NCBI GenBank assembly: GCA_022827945.1
Contig: JAJEIT010000082.1
Coordinates: 1 to 32,304 of the forward strand
From: Dehalococcoidia bacterium
GTDB taxonomy: Bacteria > Chloroflexota > Dehalococcoidia > Tepidiformales > Tepidiformaceae
DNA: 32,304 nt
Direction: 5' to 3'
The translations under genes were made by a program, and so were the position numbers. Numbering within the stretch: the first letter of the stretch is position 1; each line of letters starts with the position of its first letter. Shown piece by piece: positions 20,385 to 28,674 of this stretch. Below the pieces are notes generated by a model. The model searched no databases, had not been told where the DNA came from, and was given only the letters and a program-made list of their open reading frames with translations.

Positions 20385-21410
20385 CTAGAGCCCCTCGTTG
20401 ATCTCCGCGATGCCGATGTCGAAGTACTCGTTCAGGTTCGTGACCGTGCCGGCGAGGAGCAGGGCGCCGAGGGCGATCAGCATGGCCGCGCTCGCGACCT
20501 CCACGGCCGGCATGAAGCGCTGCATCTTGCGCACGGCCCGGGCGGCGTCGCCGACGGCGAGGCCGGCGAGCAGGAAGGGGATGCCCAGCCCGGCCGAGTA
20601 GAACGCCAGCAGGTACGTGCCCGTGACGGCGTCGCCGGAGGTGGCGGCCAGGGTCAGGATGAAGCCGAGGACCGGTCCCACGCAGGGCGACCAGCCGACG
20701 GCGAACCCGGCGCCCACCATTCCCGAGCGCGTGTAGCTGACGCTGCGGGCGCCGCCGAAGTCGGCCTTGAAGGTGCGCTGCAGCAGGTTGAACTGGATGT
20801 AACCCGAGTACTTGGCCCAGGCGACCAGCCCGGCGAGCCCGAGCAGCGCCATCCGCCAGGGCTCGTCGCGCAGCTCGGCGAACTCGACGATGCCGAAGAA
20901 GGCGGCGGCGGCGACCGCGAGGGCGATCGCGGCCACGGTCGGCGGCTTCCGGGAGAAAGACGGGATGAGGAGCGAGCCGAGCACGATGAGTAGCACGCCC
21001 GCGGCCGTCTCCATCTCGGGCTGGTAGGCGAGCAGGGCGAAGCCGAACAGGCCGGCGCTCGCGCCCAGGGCGATGAAGATGATGCTCAGGCCGATGACGA
21101 AGGCGAGCGAGTGGGTGAACGTCCTGCCCCGGCTGGCTCGGATGTCGCCGCCCTCGACCGTCGCGCCGGCGAGGTTGGTGATGTAGATGGGGACAATGGG
21201 CAGCACGCAGGGCGAGAGGAAGGAGAGGACGCCCGCGGAGAAGGCGATGAACGGGCCACCCGCCCCCTTCAGGGTCTCGCGGGGGTCTACTTCGACGCCG
21301 CCGACGGTGAAGACGAGGAACGGGGCCGCGATCAGGGCCGCAAAGGCCAAGTAGAGCACCCACGCGCGGCTCCCACGCCCCGCCGCCCCGAGCCTTGCCG
21401 TTTGCGCCAC
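20385..21410 (-). CDS. CcdA/DsbD-like thiol-transport membrane protein, enlarged
   Basis: Protein of 341 residues, against about 230 for ordinary CcdA. It has the two cysteine motifs SFLSPCVLPIVP and VGWSPCVGP that shuttle electrons from cytoplasmic thioredoxin across the membrane for cytochrome c or disulphide reduction. Additions are an extra N-terminal membrane segment (VLYLAFAALIAAPFLVF) and an insert of about 50 residues with two more hydrophobic segments between the two Cys-bearing halves. GTG 21410 is chosen because GGAGG (21417-21421) is 6 bases away; GTG 21416 abuts it. No thioredoxin partner gene is adjacent. Confidence 0.87.
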   Translation of the reverse strand: MAQTARLGAAGRGSRAWVLYLAFAALIAAPFLVFTVGGVEVDPRETLKGAGGPFIAFSAGVLSFLSPCVLPIVPIYITNLAGATVEGGDIRASRGRTFTHSLAFVIGLSIIFIALGASAGLFGFALLAYQPEMETAAGVLLIVLGSLLIPSFSRKPPTVAAIALAVAAAAFFGIVEFAELRDEPWRMALLGLAGLVAWAKYSGYIQFNLLQRTFKADFGGARSVSYTRSGMVGAGFAVGWSPCVGPVLGFILTLAATSGDAVTGTYLLAFYSAGLGIPFLLAGLAVGDAARAVRKMQRFMPAVEVASAAMLIALGALLLAGTVTNLNEYFDIGIAEINEGL

Positions 21411-21497
21411 CGTCACCCTCCGTCACGCCATTATCGCGGACCTCGTCTCGCCGGCCAGACGCTCAAGGTAAAGGCCGGAGAGGGTCGCCGTGCGGTG

Positions 21498-22754
21498 CTA
21501 CTCCCGCGCCGCCAGATCGACGGTCTCGGTGCTGAGGGTAACGGCGTTCCCACCGTTCTCCCACGTATGGATGCTGTAGACGGCGACCGTGGGATCGCCC
21601 TCCTTGCTCAGGTTGATCGGCCCGCTCACGCCGCTGTAGTCGATGTCCTTCCCCTCGTCGATGAGGGCGGCGCACTCGGCGTAGGTCGTACACGTCTCGC
21701 CCTCGTGGGTGAGGCCGGCGATGGCGGCCATCATGGCCTCGCCGTCGGTCGGGTCGCCGACGATGCGGGCGGCCAGAGCCAGCAGGATGACGCAGTCGTA
21801 AGCCTCGCCGCCGTAGGCGAGGTAATCGCCGGCTCGCTCGCCCAGGCGCGCCGCAAACTCTTCGTCCGTGGTCGCGGCCTGCGAGATGCCGAGCATCCCG
21901 TCGAGGACCGACGGGTTGGAGGCGTCCACGTCCTCCCAGAGCGTCGGGCTGTAGAGCCCGGTGGCGGCGAACTGCCGCTCGGGCCCGATGCCCGACTCGA
22001 TCAGCTGGCGGACGGTCTCCGAACCGTCGCTGCTGAAGCCCAGGTTGATGACGATATCGGGGTCGTAGTTCACGACCTGCGCCACCTCGGCGCTGTACGA
22101 AGCGGTCTCCGGGTCGTACAGGACGGAGAAGGTGTTCGCGCCGAGCCTGTCGAACTCCTCCACGAGCAGCGAATCAAGCGCGTTCCCCCAGGCGTCGGCG
22201 CGGCCGATGATGGCGATGCGGGTCAACCCTGCGGAGACGACCACGTCGGCGATGACGGGGGCCATGGCGGTGTCGGGCGGGATGGTGCGGAAGTAGTAGG
22301 CGGCGTTCTCCTGGCCGGTGAAGACGGGGGAGGTGTTCGAGGCGGAGCACTGCGGCACCTGTTCGTCGAACAAGGTCTGCACGAATGCCTGCGACACGGC
22401 CGACGCCCCCGCTCCGACGATGACGTGGGCGCCCTCGCCGAGCAGGCGGCGCGCCCCCTCGAGGCCGGTGGCGGGGTTGGTGGCGGAGTCGGCGAACGTG
22501 AGCGTCACCTCGCCGCCCTGCGCGTTCACGTCCTCCGCCGCCAGGCGTACGGCGGCGATCATCGGCACGCCGAGGAACGCCAGCGAGCCAGTCTCGGGAA
22601 GGACCGCGCCAATGTGCAGGGCGGCCGGGGCGGCCGCGGTGTCCGGCGCTTCGGTGGCGGGGGCGTCTTCCTCGCCGCCACCGCACGCCGCGACCACGAG
22701 GGCGACCAGCACTACTCCTGCGACGAAGGCCTGACCGCGCGCCCTGGTGCCCAT
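21498..22754 (-). CDS. Branched-chain-amino-acid-type ABC substrate-binding lipoprotein
   Basis: Protein of 418 residues. The signal peptide ends in the lipobox VVAAC (Cys 24), so it is anchored to the outer face of the membrane. The mature part has the LivJ-type periplasmic binding protein pattern: HIGAVLPETGSLAFLGVPMIAAVRLAAEDVNA at the start, then VIVGAGASAVSQAF and a hinge region. No LivH/LivM/LivG/LivF permease or ATPase genes are next to it, so it is an orphan binding protein. Ligand unknown. Confidence 0.9.
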   Translation of the reverse strand: MGTRARGQAFVAGVVLVALVVAACGGGEEDAPATEAPDTAAAPAALHIGAVLPETGSLAFLGVPMIAAVRLAAEDVNAQGGEVTLTFADSATNPATGLEGARRLLGEGAHVIVGAGASAVSQAFVQTLFDEQVPQCSASNTSPVFTGQENAAYYFRTIPPDTAMAPVIADVVVSAGLTRIAIIGRADAWGNALDSLLVEEFDRLGANTFSVLYDPETASYSAEVAQVVNYDPDIVINLGFSSDGSETVRQLIESGIGPERQFAATGLYSPTLWEDVDASNPSVLDGMLGISQAATTDEEFAARLGERAGDYLAYGGEAYDCVILLALAARIVGDPTDGEAMMAAIAGLTHEGETCTTYAECAALIDEGKDIDYSGVSGPINLSKEGDPTVAVYSIHTWENGGNAVTLSTETVDLAARE

Positions 22755-22871
22755 TCTCGACCCTCCCGTCTATCCGGCTATGTGTGAAAGCCCTACGCCA
22801 GGGACGATACCAGAGCGCTCCGGCCCGCCGGGAGCTTCTCCGCTAGACTGCGCGCCCAACGGAGGTGACGC

Positions 22872-23672
22872 GTGAACGAGTTTCGAGGCAAGACGGCGGT
22901 CGTGACGGGCGGGGCCGGTGGAATCGGCCGGGCCATGGCTCTCACGTTCGCCAGTGAGGGCATGAACGTCGTGATCGCCGACGTGGACATGGAGACGGCA
23001 GCGAAGACGGCCGCCGAGATCGAGGCGCAAGGGGTGCGCTGCATCACCGTGCAGACGGACGTCGCCGACCGCGCCTCGGTGGGCAACCTCGCCGACCGCG
23101 CGTTCGACGAGATGGGCGGCGTTCACGTGCTCTGCAACAACGCCGGCGTCGTCTCGATGGGCCCCGCCCACATGCTCAGCGACTCGGACTGGGACTGGGT
23201 CATCGGGGTCGACCTGCTCGGGGTGATCTACGGCATCCAGGCGTTCCTGAAGCGGATGGTCGACCAGGACGAGGAGTGCCACATCGTGAGCACGGCCTCG
23301 ATCGCGGGGCTCGTGGCCCACCAGGGCATCGCGCCCTACAACGTGGCGAAGTTCGGCGTGGTGGCGCTGACGGAGACGCTGCGGATCGACCTGCAGGACA
23401 CGAAGGTGAGCGCCTCGGTGCTCTGCCCCGGCGGTGTGCGCACGCGCATCATGGAGTCCGACCGCAACCGGCCGCAGGACATGGGCGGCCCCGGCGACTT
23501 CGAGGCTCGCGCCGGCGCGATGCCGCCGGCGCCCATCGACCCGATGATCGTGGGCGGGCGCGTGCTCGACGCGATCAAGGCGGACGCGCCCTACATCGTC
23601 ACGCACAAGGAACAGAAGGCGATGGTGGAGGGCCGGTTCAACCCGATCCTGGAGGCGTTCGACCGGCTGTAG
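22872..23672 (+). CDS. Short-chain dehydrogenase/reductase (SDR)
   Basis: Protein of 266 residues with the classical SDR pattern: TGGAGGIG (12-19) for NAD(P) binding, NNAG (89-92), catalytic Ser 143 (STASIAG), and Y156-N-V-A-K160. An acidic residue ends the second strand (IADVD), which favours NAD over NADP. It oxidises or reduces an unidentified alcohol or ketone. GTG 22872 is preceded by GGAGG with 6-base spacing. The gene is monocistronic. Confidence 0.93.
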   Translation: MNEFRGKTAVVTGGAGGIGRAMALTFASEGMNVVIADVDMETAAKTAAEIEAQGVRCITVQTDVADRASVGNLADRAFDEMGGVHVLCNNAGVVSMGPAHMLSDSDWDWVIGVDLLGVIYGIQAFLKRMVDQDEECHIVSTASIAGLVAHQGIAPYNVAKFGVVALTETLRIDLQDTKVSASVLCPGGVRTRIMESDRNRPQDMGGPGDFEARAGAMPPAPIDPMIVGGRVLDAIKADAPYIVTHKEQKAMVEGRFNPILEAFDRL

Positions 23673-23698
23673 GCGTACCGAGGACCCGTCCTTTGTTG

Positions 23699-23704
23699 TA
23701 GGCT
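23699..23704 (+). promoter_or_regulatory. Candidate -10 element of a leaderless transcript
   Basis: TAGGCT lies exactly 6 bases before the ATG at 23711. No Shine-Dalgarno sequence is visible. The -35 region is weak. The arrangement matches the element before the first vapB gene. Confidence 0.4.
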
Positions 23705-23710
23705 AACAGC

Positions 23711-23986
23711 ATGAGTCACCGGACCCACGTGACGCTAACCGACGAGCAGTACGCTCGCCTGTGCGAGGAATCGCGGCGCACGGGCCTCAGCCTCTCCGAG
23801 CTCGTCGGTCGCGCGATTGAGCGCACCTACGACCAGCCGCTCCCCGACTCAGCACGGCAAGCCCTCCTTGAGGAGCGCCGCGCCGCGCTCGCGCGAACCG
23901 CGGGCATCTGGAGTGACCGTGACTTCGACGGCAAAACGTACGTCGAGCGCATCCGCCGCGGCCTCGACCCCGATACCGGGGCTTGA
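23711..23986 (+). CDS. Ribbon-helix-helix antitoxin (VapB type)
   Basis: Protein of 91 residues. The N-terminal RTHVTLTDEQYARLCEESRRTGLSLSELVGRAIERTY is a ribbon-helix-helix DNA-binding unit. The C-terminal third (RAALARTAGIWSDRDFDGKTYVERIRRGL) is the toxin-binding part seen in many VapB-like antitoxins with D-G-x-x-Y-V. Its TGA overlaps the toxin ATG (TGATG at 23984-23988). Confidence 0.85.
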   Translation: MSHRTHVTLTDEQYARLCEESRRTGLSLSELVGRAIERTYDQPLPDSARQALLEERRAALARTAGIWSDRDFDGKTYVERIRRGLDPDTGA

Positions 23987-24366
23987 TGGCGCTCCTTCTC
24001 GATACCTCGGTGCTCATCGATCACCTTCGGAACCACCCCGGGGCGGTCGCTGCCATCGACCAGGCCGCCGCAACGGGGACTCGCGTGTGCGCGTCGGTTC
24101 TGACGAGGCTGGAAGTCCTGGCAGGGATGAGAGCCGGTGAGGAAGAGGCAATTGGTGACCTGTTCGAGCGCATCGACTGGATCGAGGTCGATGCGGACCT
24201 TGCTGATCGCGCAGGCGATCTGGCGAACAGGTACGTACGCTCCCACCCGGGCATCGGACCGATCGACTACGTGATCGCCGCGACCGCCGAGCACATCGGC
24301 GGCGACCTCTGGACTCACAACGTCAGGGACTTTCCGATGTTTCCGGACCTCCAGCCTCCGTACTAG
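23986..24366 (+). CDS. VapC-type PIN-domain ribonuclease toxin
   Basis: PIN-domain protein of 126 residues with D6 (LLDTSVLID), E43 (RLEVLAG), D94 (GPIDYVIAATA) and the terminal THNVRDFPMF motif. ATG 23986 is chosen over TTG 23983, since it overlaps the antitoxin TGA. Its TAG and the TAG of the convergent enoyl-CoA-hydratase-family gene share the palindrome CTAG at 24363-24366. Confidence 0.88.
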   Translation: MALLLDTSVLIDHLRNHPGAVAAIDQAAATGTRVCASVLTRLEVLAGMRAGEEEAIGDLFERIDWIEVDADLADRAGDLANRYVRSHPGIGPIDYVIAATAEHIGGDLWTHNVRDFPMFPDLQPPY

Positions 24367-25148
24367 CGCCCCTTGAACTCCGGCTCGCGACGCTCGACGA
24401 AGGCGGCGGCGGCGTTCTTGAAGTCGTCGGTCTTCGAGGCGGCGATCATGTTGCCCGCCTCGAAGGTGAGCGTCTCCGCGAAGGTGTGGGTCGAGCCGTA
24501 GGCGAAGTTGCGCTTCATGCGGGCGAAGGCGGCGGTCGGCCCCGCGGCGAGCCTGGCCGCGAGAGCCATCGCCTCGTCGCGCAGGGCGCCGTCGGGGACG
24601 ACGCGGTTGACGATGCCGAGGCGCAGGGCCGTGGCCGCGTCGATCTGGGAGCCTAGCAGGTAGAGCTCCTTCGCCTTCGCGACGCCCACGATGCGCTCCA
24701 GCTGCCAGCTCCCGCCGAAGTCCCCCGTGAGGCCGACGCGCCCGAAGGCCGTCACGAAGCGCGAGCTCGCCCCGGCGAGACGGATATCGGCGGCGAGCGC
24801 CAGGGAGAAGCCGGCGCCCGCGGCCGCGCCGTTGACGGCCGCGATCGTGGGTTTGGGCATCTCCGCGAGCAGGCGCGAGATCTCCTCGAAGCGGCGAAGC
24901 ACGGCGGTGCTGCCGAGCGGGTCGAGCCCGTCGCCGGCGCCGATGCTCTTGAGGTCGCCGCCCGAGCAGAAAGCGCGCCCCGCGCCCGTCACCACCACGC
25001 AGCGCACGGCCTCGTCGTCCGCCGCCTCCTGGCCGCGGGCGACGAGCGCATCGAGCAGCTCGCCGCTCATGGCGTTGAGGGCGTCGGGCCGGTTGAGGGT
25101 GATGACGCCGACGGCGCCGTCGGTCTCGTAGCGCACGGTCTCGGACAT
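24363..25148 (-). CDS. Enoyl-CoA hydratase/isomerase-family protein, isomerase-like
   Basis: Crotonase-fold protein of 261 residues. Oxyanion-hole segments are FCSGGDL (60-66) and GAAAGAG (108-113). The two catalytic glutamates of true hydratases are absent: the first position is Ser 115 (GFSLALAADI) and the second lies in a region with Phe 135. An Asp at 143 (GLTGDFGGSW) is in the place typical of PaaG-like isomerases. It is therefore more likely an isomerase than a hydratase. A GGAGG lies upstream of ATG 25148. Confidence 0.87.
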   Translation of the reverse strand: MSETVRYETDGAVGVITLNRPDALNAMSGELLDALVARGQEAADDEAVRCVVVTGAGRAFCSGGDLKSIGAGDGLDPLGSTAVLRRFEEISRLLAEMPKPTIAAVNGAAAGAGFSLALAADIRLAGASSRFVTAFGRVGLTGDFGGSWQLERIVGVAKAKELYLLGSQIDAATALRLGIVNRVVPDGALRDEAMALAARLAAGPTAAFARMKRNFAYGSTHTFAETLTFEAGNMIAASKTDDFKNAAAAFVERREPEFKGR

Positions 25149-25197
25149 GGGGAGGCCTCCTTGGGGCAGGGGAGGCCATTCTAGCGCGCGGGGCCGT

Positions 25198-26457
25198 TCA
25201 CTCCCGCCAGGCGATATCGACCTCGCCGAAGCGCACCGTGTCGCCCTCGGCGACGCCCTCGCGGCGCAGGGCGCGGGCCACGCCCCAGCGGGTCAGGCGG
25301 CGGTCGACCTCGTCGCGCGCGCCCTCCATCTCGAAGTCCATCATCTCGATGAAGGTCACGACACGCTGACCCTCGACCGCGAAAAGGCCGGGGCCCTTCC
25401 GCACGACCGTGAAGCGCTCCTCGGGCTGGGGGCGGACGACGGGCAGGACCTCGGGCGGCCGGGAGGCGGCGCGCTCACGCTCCTCGCTGACGAGCGCCAT
25501 GAGCTCCGCGACAAGCGCGTCCGTGCCCTGCCCCGCCTGCGCCGAGATGGTCGCCACGGGGGCGCCGATGTGGGCCTCGAGCGTGTCGGCGGCATCGCGC
25601 GCGATCTCCTCGTCCAGGTCCGATTTGGTGACGGCCACGACGCGGGGGATGTCCGCAAGCAGGTTGTCGTAGGTGCGCACCTCGGTCTCGATCAGCTCGT
25701 AGTCGGTCACCGGGTCGATGGAGCTGCAGTCAATCACGTGCAGGAGCACGCGGCAGCGGCGCACGTGCTTGAGGAACTCGAAGCCGAGACCGTAGCCCTC
25801 GCTCGCGCCCTCGATAAGCCCCGGCAGGTCGGCCAGGGTGAAGCGCTCGTAGCCGACGCTGACGACGCCGAGCATCGGTTCGAGTGTCGTGAAGGGGTAT
25901 TCGGCGATCTTCGGCCTGGCGTGCGAGACGGCCGCGAGGAGCGTGGACTTGCCCGCGTTCGGGAGGCCCAGCAGGCCGACATCCGCGAGCAGGCGCAGGT
26001 CGAGGCGGAGCGCGACGGATTCGCCGGCGTGGCCCCGCTGGGAGTAGTGCGGGGCCTGGTTCGTGCTGGTCGCGAAGCGCTTGTTCCCCCAACCACCGCG
26101 TCCACCCCAGGCGACGAGCGCCGTCGCCCCCGGCTCCGCGAGGTCGGCCAGGGGTTCGCCGGTCTCGTCCTCGAAGGCGATGGTCCCCGCTGGGACGTCG
26201 AGGGTGAGGTCGTCGCCCTGGGGCCCGGCCTTGAGCTTGGGTCCACCGGGGCCGCCGTTCCCGGCGCGGAAGCGTCTGCGGCTGCGGAACTGCTCCAGCG
26301 TGTACACGTCATCGACCGCGCGCAGGTAGACCCTGCCCCCGCGGCCGCCATCTCCGCCATCGGGTCCACCGAGGGGCACGAACTTCTCCCGGTGGAACGT
26401 GGCCGCGCCGTCCCCGCCTGTTCCGCCTTCCACCGTAATCAGGACGCTATCGAACAT
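25198..26457 (-). CDS. obg: GTPase Obg/CgtA, ribosome assembly
   Basis: Protein of 419 residues. The Gly-rich Obg fold (FDSVLITVEGGTGGDGAATF...GGPDGGDGGRGG) spans about 1-158. The GTPase domain has G1 GLPNAGKST (164-172), G3 DLPGLIEG (from 210) and G4 TKSD. A C-terminal OCT domain is present (RFTVVRKGPGLFAVEGQRVV...GEVDIAW). It acts in late 50S assembly and stress signalling. ATG 26457 is chosen because Obg homology begins at MFDSV; the frame extends further upstream without similarity. The usual rplU-rpmA genes are not upstream here. Confidence 0.95.
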   Translation of the reverse strand: MFDSVLITVEGGTGGDGAATFHREKFVPLGGPDGGDGGRGGRVYLRAVDDVYTLEQFRSRRRFRAGNGGPGGPKLKAGPQGDDLTLDVPAGTIAFEDETGEPLADLAEPGATALVAWGGRGGWGNKRFATSTNQAPHYSQRGHAGESVALRLDLRLLADVGLLGLPNAGKSTLLAAVSHARPKIAEYPFTTLEPMLGVVSVGYERFTLADLPGLIEGASEGYGLGFEFLKHVRRCRVLLHVIDCSSIDPVTDYELIETEVRTYDNLLADIPRVVAVTKSDLDEEIARDAADTLEAHIGAPVATISAQAGQGTDALVAELMALVSEERERAASRPPEVLPVVRPQPEERFTVVRKGPGLFAVEGQRVVTFIEMMDFEMEGARDEVDRRLTRWGVARALRREGVAEGDTVRFGEVDIAWRE

Positions 26458-26525
26458 CGGAACCGATCCTAGCCAAGGACGAGGGGAAGGGGACGATGGT
26501 GACGGTGAGCCGTTCGGGACCATGC

Positions 26526-26570
26526 GGGTTCGCGTGAGTCAGCCTGCCGGGGCGCGTCTGACGCGAACCC
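26526..26570. repeat. Inverted repeat in the ABC-obg spacer
   Basis: GGGTTCGCGT (26526-26535) and ACGCGAACCC (26561-26570) form a perfect 10-bp stem with a 25-base loop. It lies in the 246-base gap (26458-26703), the longest in the window, between the ABC operon and obg on the same strand. Apart from this repeat I see no gene in the gap. It may end the ABC transcript or structure the obg leader. Confidence 0.45.
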
Positions 26571-26703
26571 CGCCGGGTGTGGATTCTGCGCGGAACCGGG
26601 TGCGGCTCGGTGTGCGGGTGTGACGAGAGCAGATGCGGCGCGCGGCGAGCCATCGCGAGACGTCCAGGATTCCGCACGGGATGCGCCGGGTTTCCGAACG
26701 GGG

Positions 26704-28674
26704 CTACTTGCCGCCGGCGGGCTGCGGCGCGGCGTCGCCGAGGTCGCCCACATCCCCGCGGCGGCGGCGGATGACGGCCTCGTCCTCGCCGAGGGAGGCG
26801 TCCTGCTCCTGCTCGTACGTCATCTTGTAGAGGCGTGCGTAGACGCCGTCGCGGGCGAGCAGCTCGTCGTGCGTGCCGATCTCGACCATGCGTCCGTTCT
26901 CGAGGACGACGATGCGGCTGGCCTCGCGGATGGTGGAGAGGCGGTGGGCGATGACGAACGAGGTCCGGTTCTGGAGGAGGTTGCGCAGGGCGCGCTGGAT
27001 GATGACCTCGGTCTGCGTGTCCACGTAGGCGGTCGCCTCGTCGAGGATGAGGATGCGGGGCGCGGCGAGCACCGCGCGGGCGAAGCTGAGGAGCTGGCGC
27101 TGGCCCACGGAGATGTTCTGGCCGCGCTGGTGGAGCTCGTGGTTGTAGGCGCCGGGCAGGCGCGAGATGAAGTCGTGCGCGCCGACTGCCCTCGAGGCCT
27201 CCTCGATCTCGGCGTCGGTGGCGCCGGGCTTCCCGTACTCGATGTTCTCGCGGATGGTGCCGCTGAAGAGGTAGGGCTGCTGCAGCACCACGCCCATGAA
27301 CTGGGTGAGCGAGCGGCGCTTGATGTCGCGCACGTCGTGTCCGTCGATGCGGATGGAGCCGTCGGACACGTCGTAGCCGCGGCTGATGAGGGTGGTGATG
27401 GTGGTCTTGCCCGAGCCGGTGTGGCCCACGAGCGCGATCGTCTCGCCCGGCTCGACGTGCAGCTCGAAGTCCTGGAGCACGGGCACGCCCTCGACGTAGT
27501 GGAACTGGACGTCGTCGAAGTCGACGCGGCCCTCGACGTCGGTGAGCTCGATGGCGTCGTCGCGATCGCGGATGCGGGGGACGGTCTCGAGCACCTCGAA
27601 GATGCGCTGCCCGCCGGCCATGGCCCGCTGCAGCATCGTGTACTGCATGACCAGGTCACGAATGGGCTCGAAGAAGCGGAGGATGAGGAGGATGAAGAGG
27701 ACGATGGCGCCCACGATGGCGGCGGCTTCGTCCCGGTCGAGGGCGCCGGATGAGAGGGCGCGCCAGCCGGCGGCGATGAGCACGGCCGCCGTCGAGATGG
27801 CGATGCAGAGCTCGATCAGGGGCACCACCACCGCCGTGAGCGTGCCCGCCCAGATGTTGGCGTTGCGGTTCTCCTGGTTCATGACGTCGAAGCGCTTCGC
27901 GTTCTCGTCTTCCCGGTTGAGGGACTGCACGGTGCGTACGCCGGCCAGGCTCTCGCCGAGGTTCCCGTAGAGCTGGCTGATGCGGATGCGCACGTTGATG
28001 AAGGCCTCGCGCGCGTAGCGCGCCCAGATGGTCAGCACGAAGATGAGCGGCGGCACCACGGCCAGCGTGTAGAGGGCCAGCTCCCAGTCCGAGTTCATCA
28101 GCAGGGTGACGGCGATGGCGATGCCGACGATGTCGGCGGCGAACGTGAGCGAGCCCGTGCTGAGGAGCTCCTGCATGACCGTCACGTCGCTGGTGAGGCG
28201 CGAGATCATGCGGCCCACCTCCATCTCGTCGTAGAACGAGAGGGAGAGGCCCTGCATATGCTCGTACATCTCCGAGCGCAACTCGTAGAGGAGCTGCGTG
28301 CCGACGCGCGCCATGATGAGCTGCTGGAGCATCCCCGCGATCCACCCGAGCACGCCCAGCGCGGCGAGCGTGCCCGCCCAGATGGGGATGCGGCCGGCTT
28401 CGCCCGCGAGCGCGTCAGCGGTGGCTTCGGCGATGAAGAACGCGGGTACGTAGATGGAGACCGAGACCATGAGCATGCAGGCGAAGGCGAAGATCAGCGC
28501 CCGCCGCCGGTGCTTCAGGTAGGGGATCATCTTGCGGACGACTTCGGCGTCGTAGGGCTTGCCGAGGTACTCCTCGTCCCAGCCGTCGACGCCGCGGTTG
28601 CCGCGCATCATGCCGCGCTGGCCGCCGATGCCGGAGCTGTAGCCGCCGGCCCCGCCGCCGCCCCACATGCCCAT
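26704..28674 (-). CDS. ABC exporter half-transporter, catalytically competent partner
   Basis: Protein of 656 residues. A Gly-rich N-terminus (about 1-35) precedes a six-helix transmembrane domain and a nucleotide-binding domain. Walker A is GHTGSGKTT, the Walker B Glu is present (LILDEATA) and the H-loop is canonical (IAHRLST), but the signature is ISVGQ rather than LSGGQ. With its partner gene just upstream it forms a heterodimer like TM287/288 or BmrCD: it supplies the working Walker B/H-loop and the degenerate signature. The start overlaps the partner's stop by one base (TAATG). Substrate unknown; drugs or lipids are usual for this class. Confidence 0.93.
   Translation of the reverse strand: MGMWGGGGAGGYSSGIGGQRGMMRGNRGVDGWDEEYLGKPYDAEVVRKMIPYLKHRRRALIFAFACMLMVSVSIYVPAFFIAEATADALAGEAGRIPIWAGTLAALGVLGWIAGMLQQLIMARVGTQLLYELRSEMYEHMQGLSLSFYDEMEVGRMISRLTSDVTVMQELLSTGSLTFAADIVGIAIAVTLLMNSDWELALYTLAVVPPLIFVLTIWARYAREAFINVRIRISQLYGNLGESLAGVRTVQSLNREDENAKRFDVMNQENRNANIWAGTLTAVVVPLIELCIAISTAAVLIAAGWRALSSGALDRDEAAAIVGAIVLFILLILRFFEPIRDLVMQYTMLQRAMAGGQRIFEVLETVPRIRDRDDAIELTDVEGRVDFDDVQFHYVEGVPVLQDFELHVEPGETIALVGHTGSGKTTITTLISRGYDVSDGSIRIDGHDVRDIKRRSLTQFMGVVLQQPYLFSGTIRENIEYGKPGATDAEIEEASRAVGAHDFISRLPGAYNHELHQRGQNISVGQRQLLSFARAVLAAPRILILDEATAYVDTQTEVIIQRALRNLLQNRTSFVIAHRLSTIREASRIVVLENGRMVEIGTHDELLARDGVYARLYKMTYEQEQDASLGEDEAVIRRRRGDVGDLGDAAPQPAGGK

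Noticed and set aside
21111-22787. Plus-strand open frame across the CcdA-like and binding-protein genes
   Set aside because: It spans two real minus-strand genes and their spacer and has no motif.
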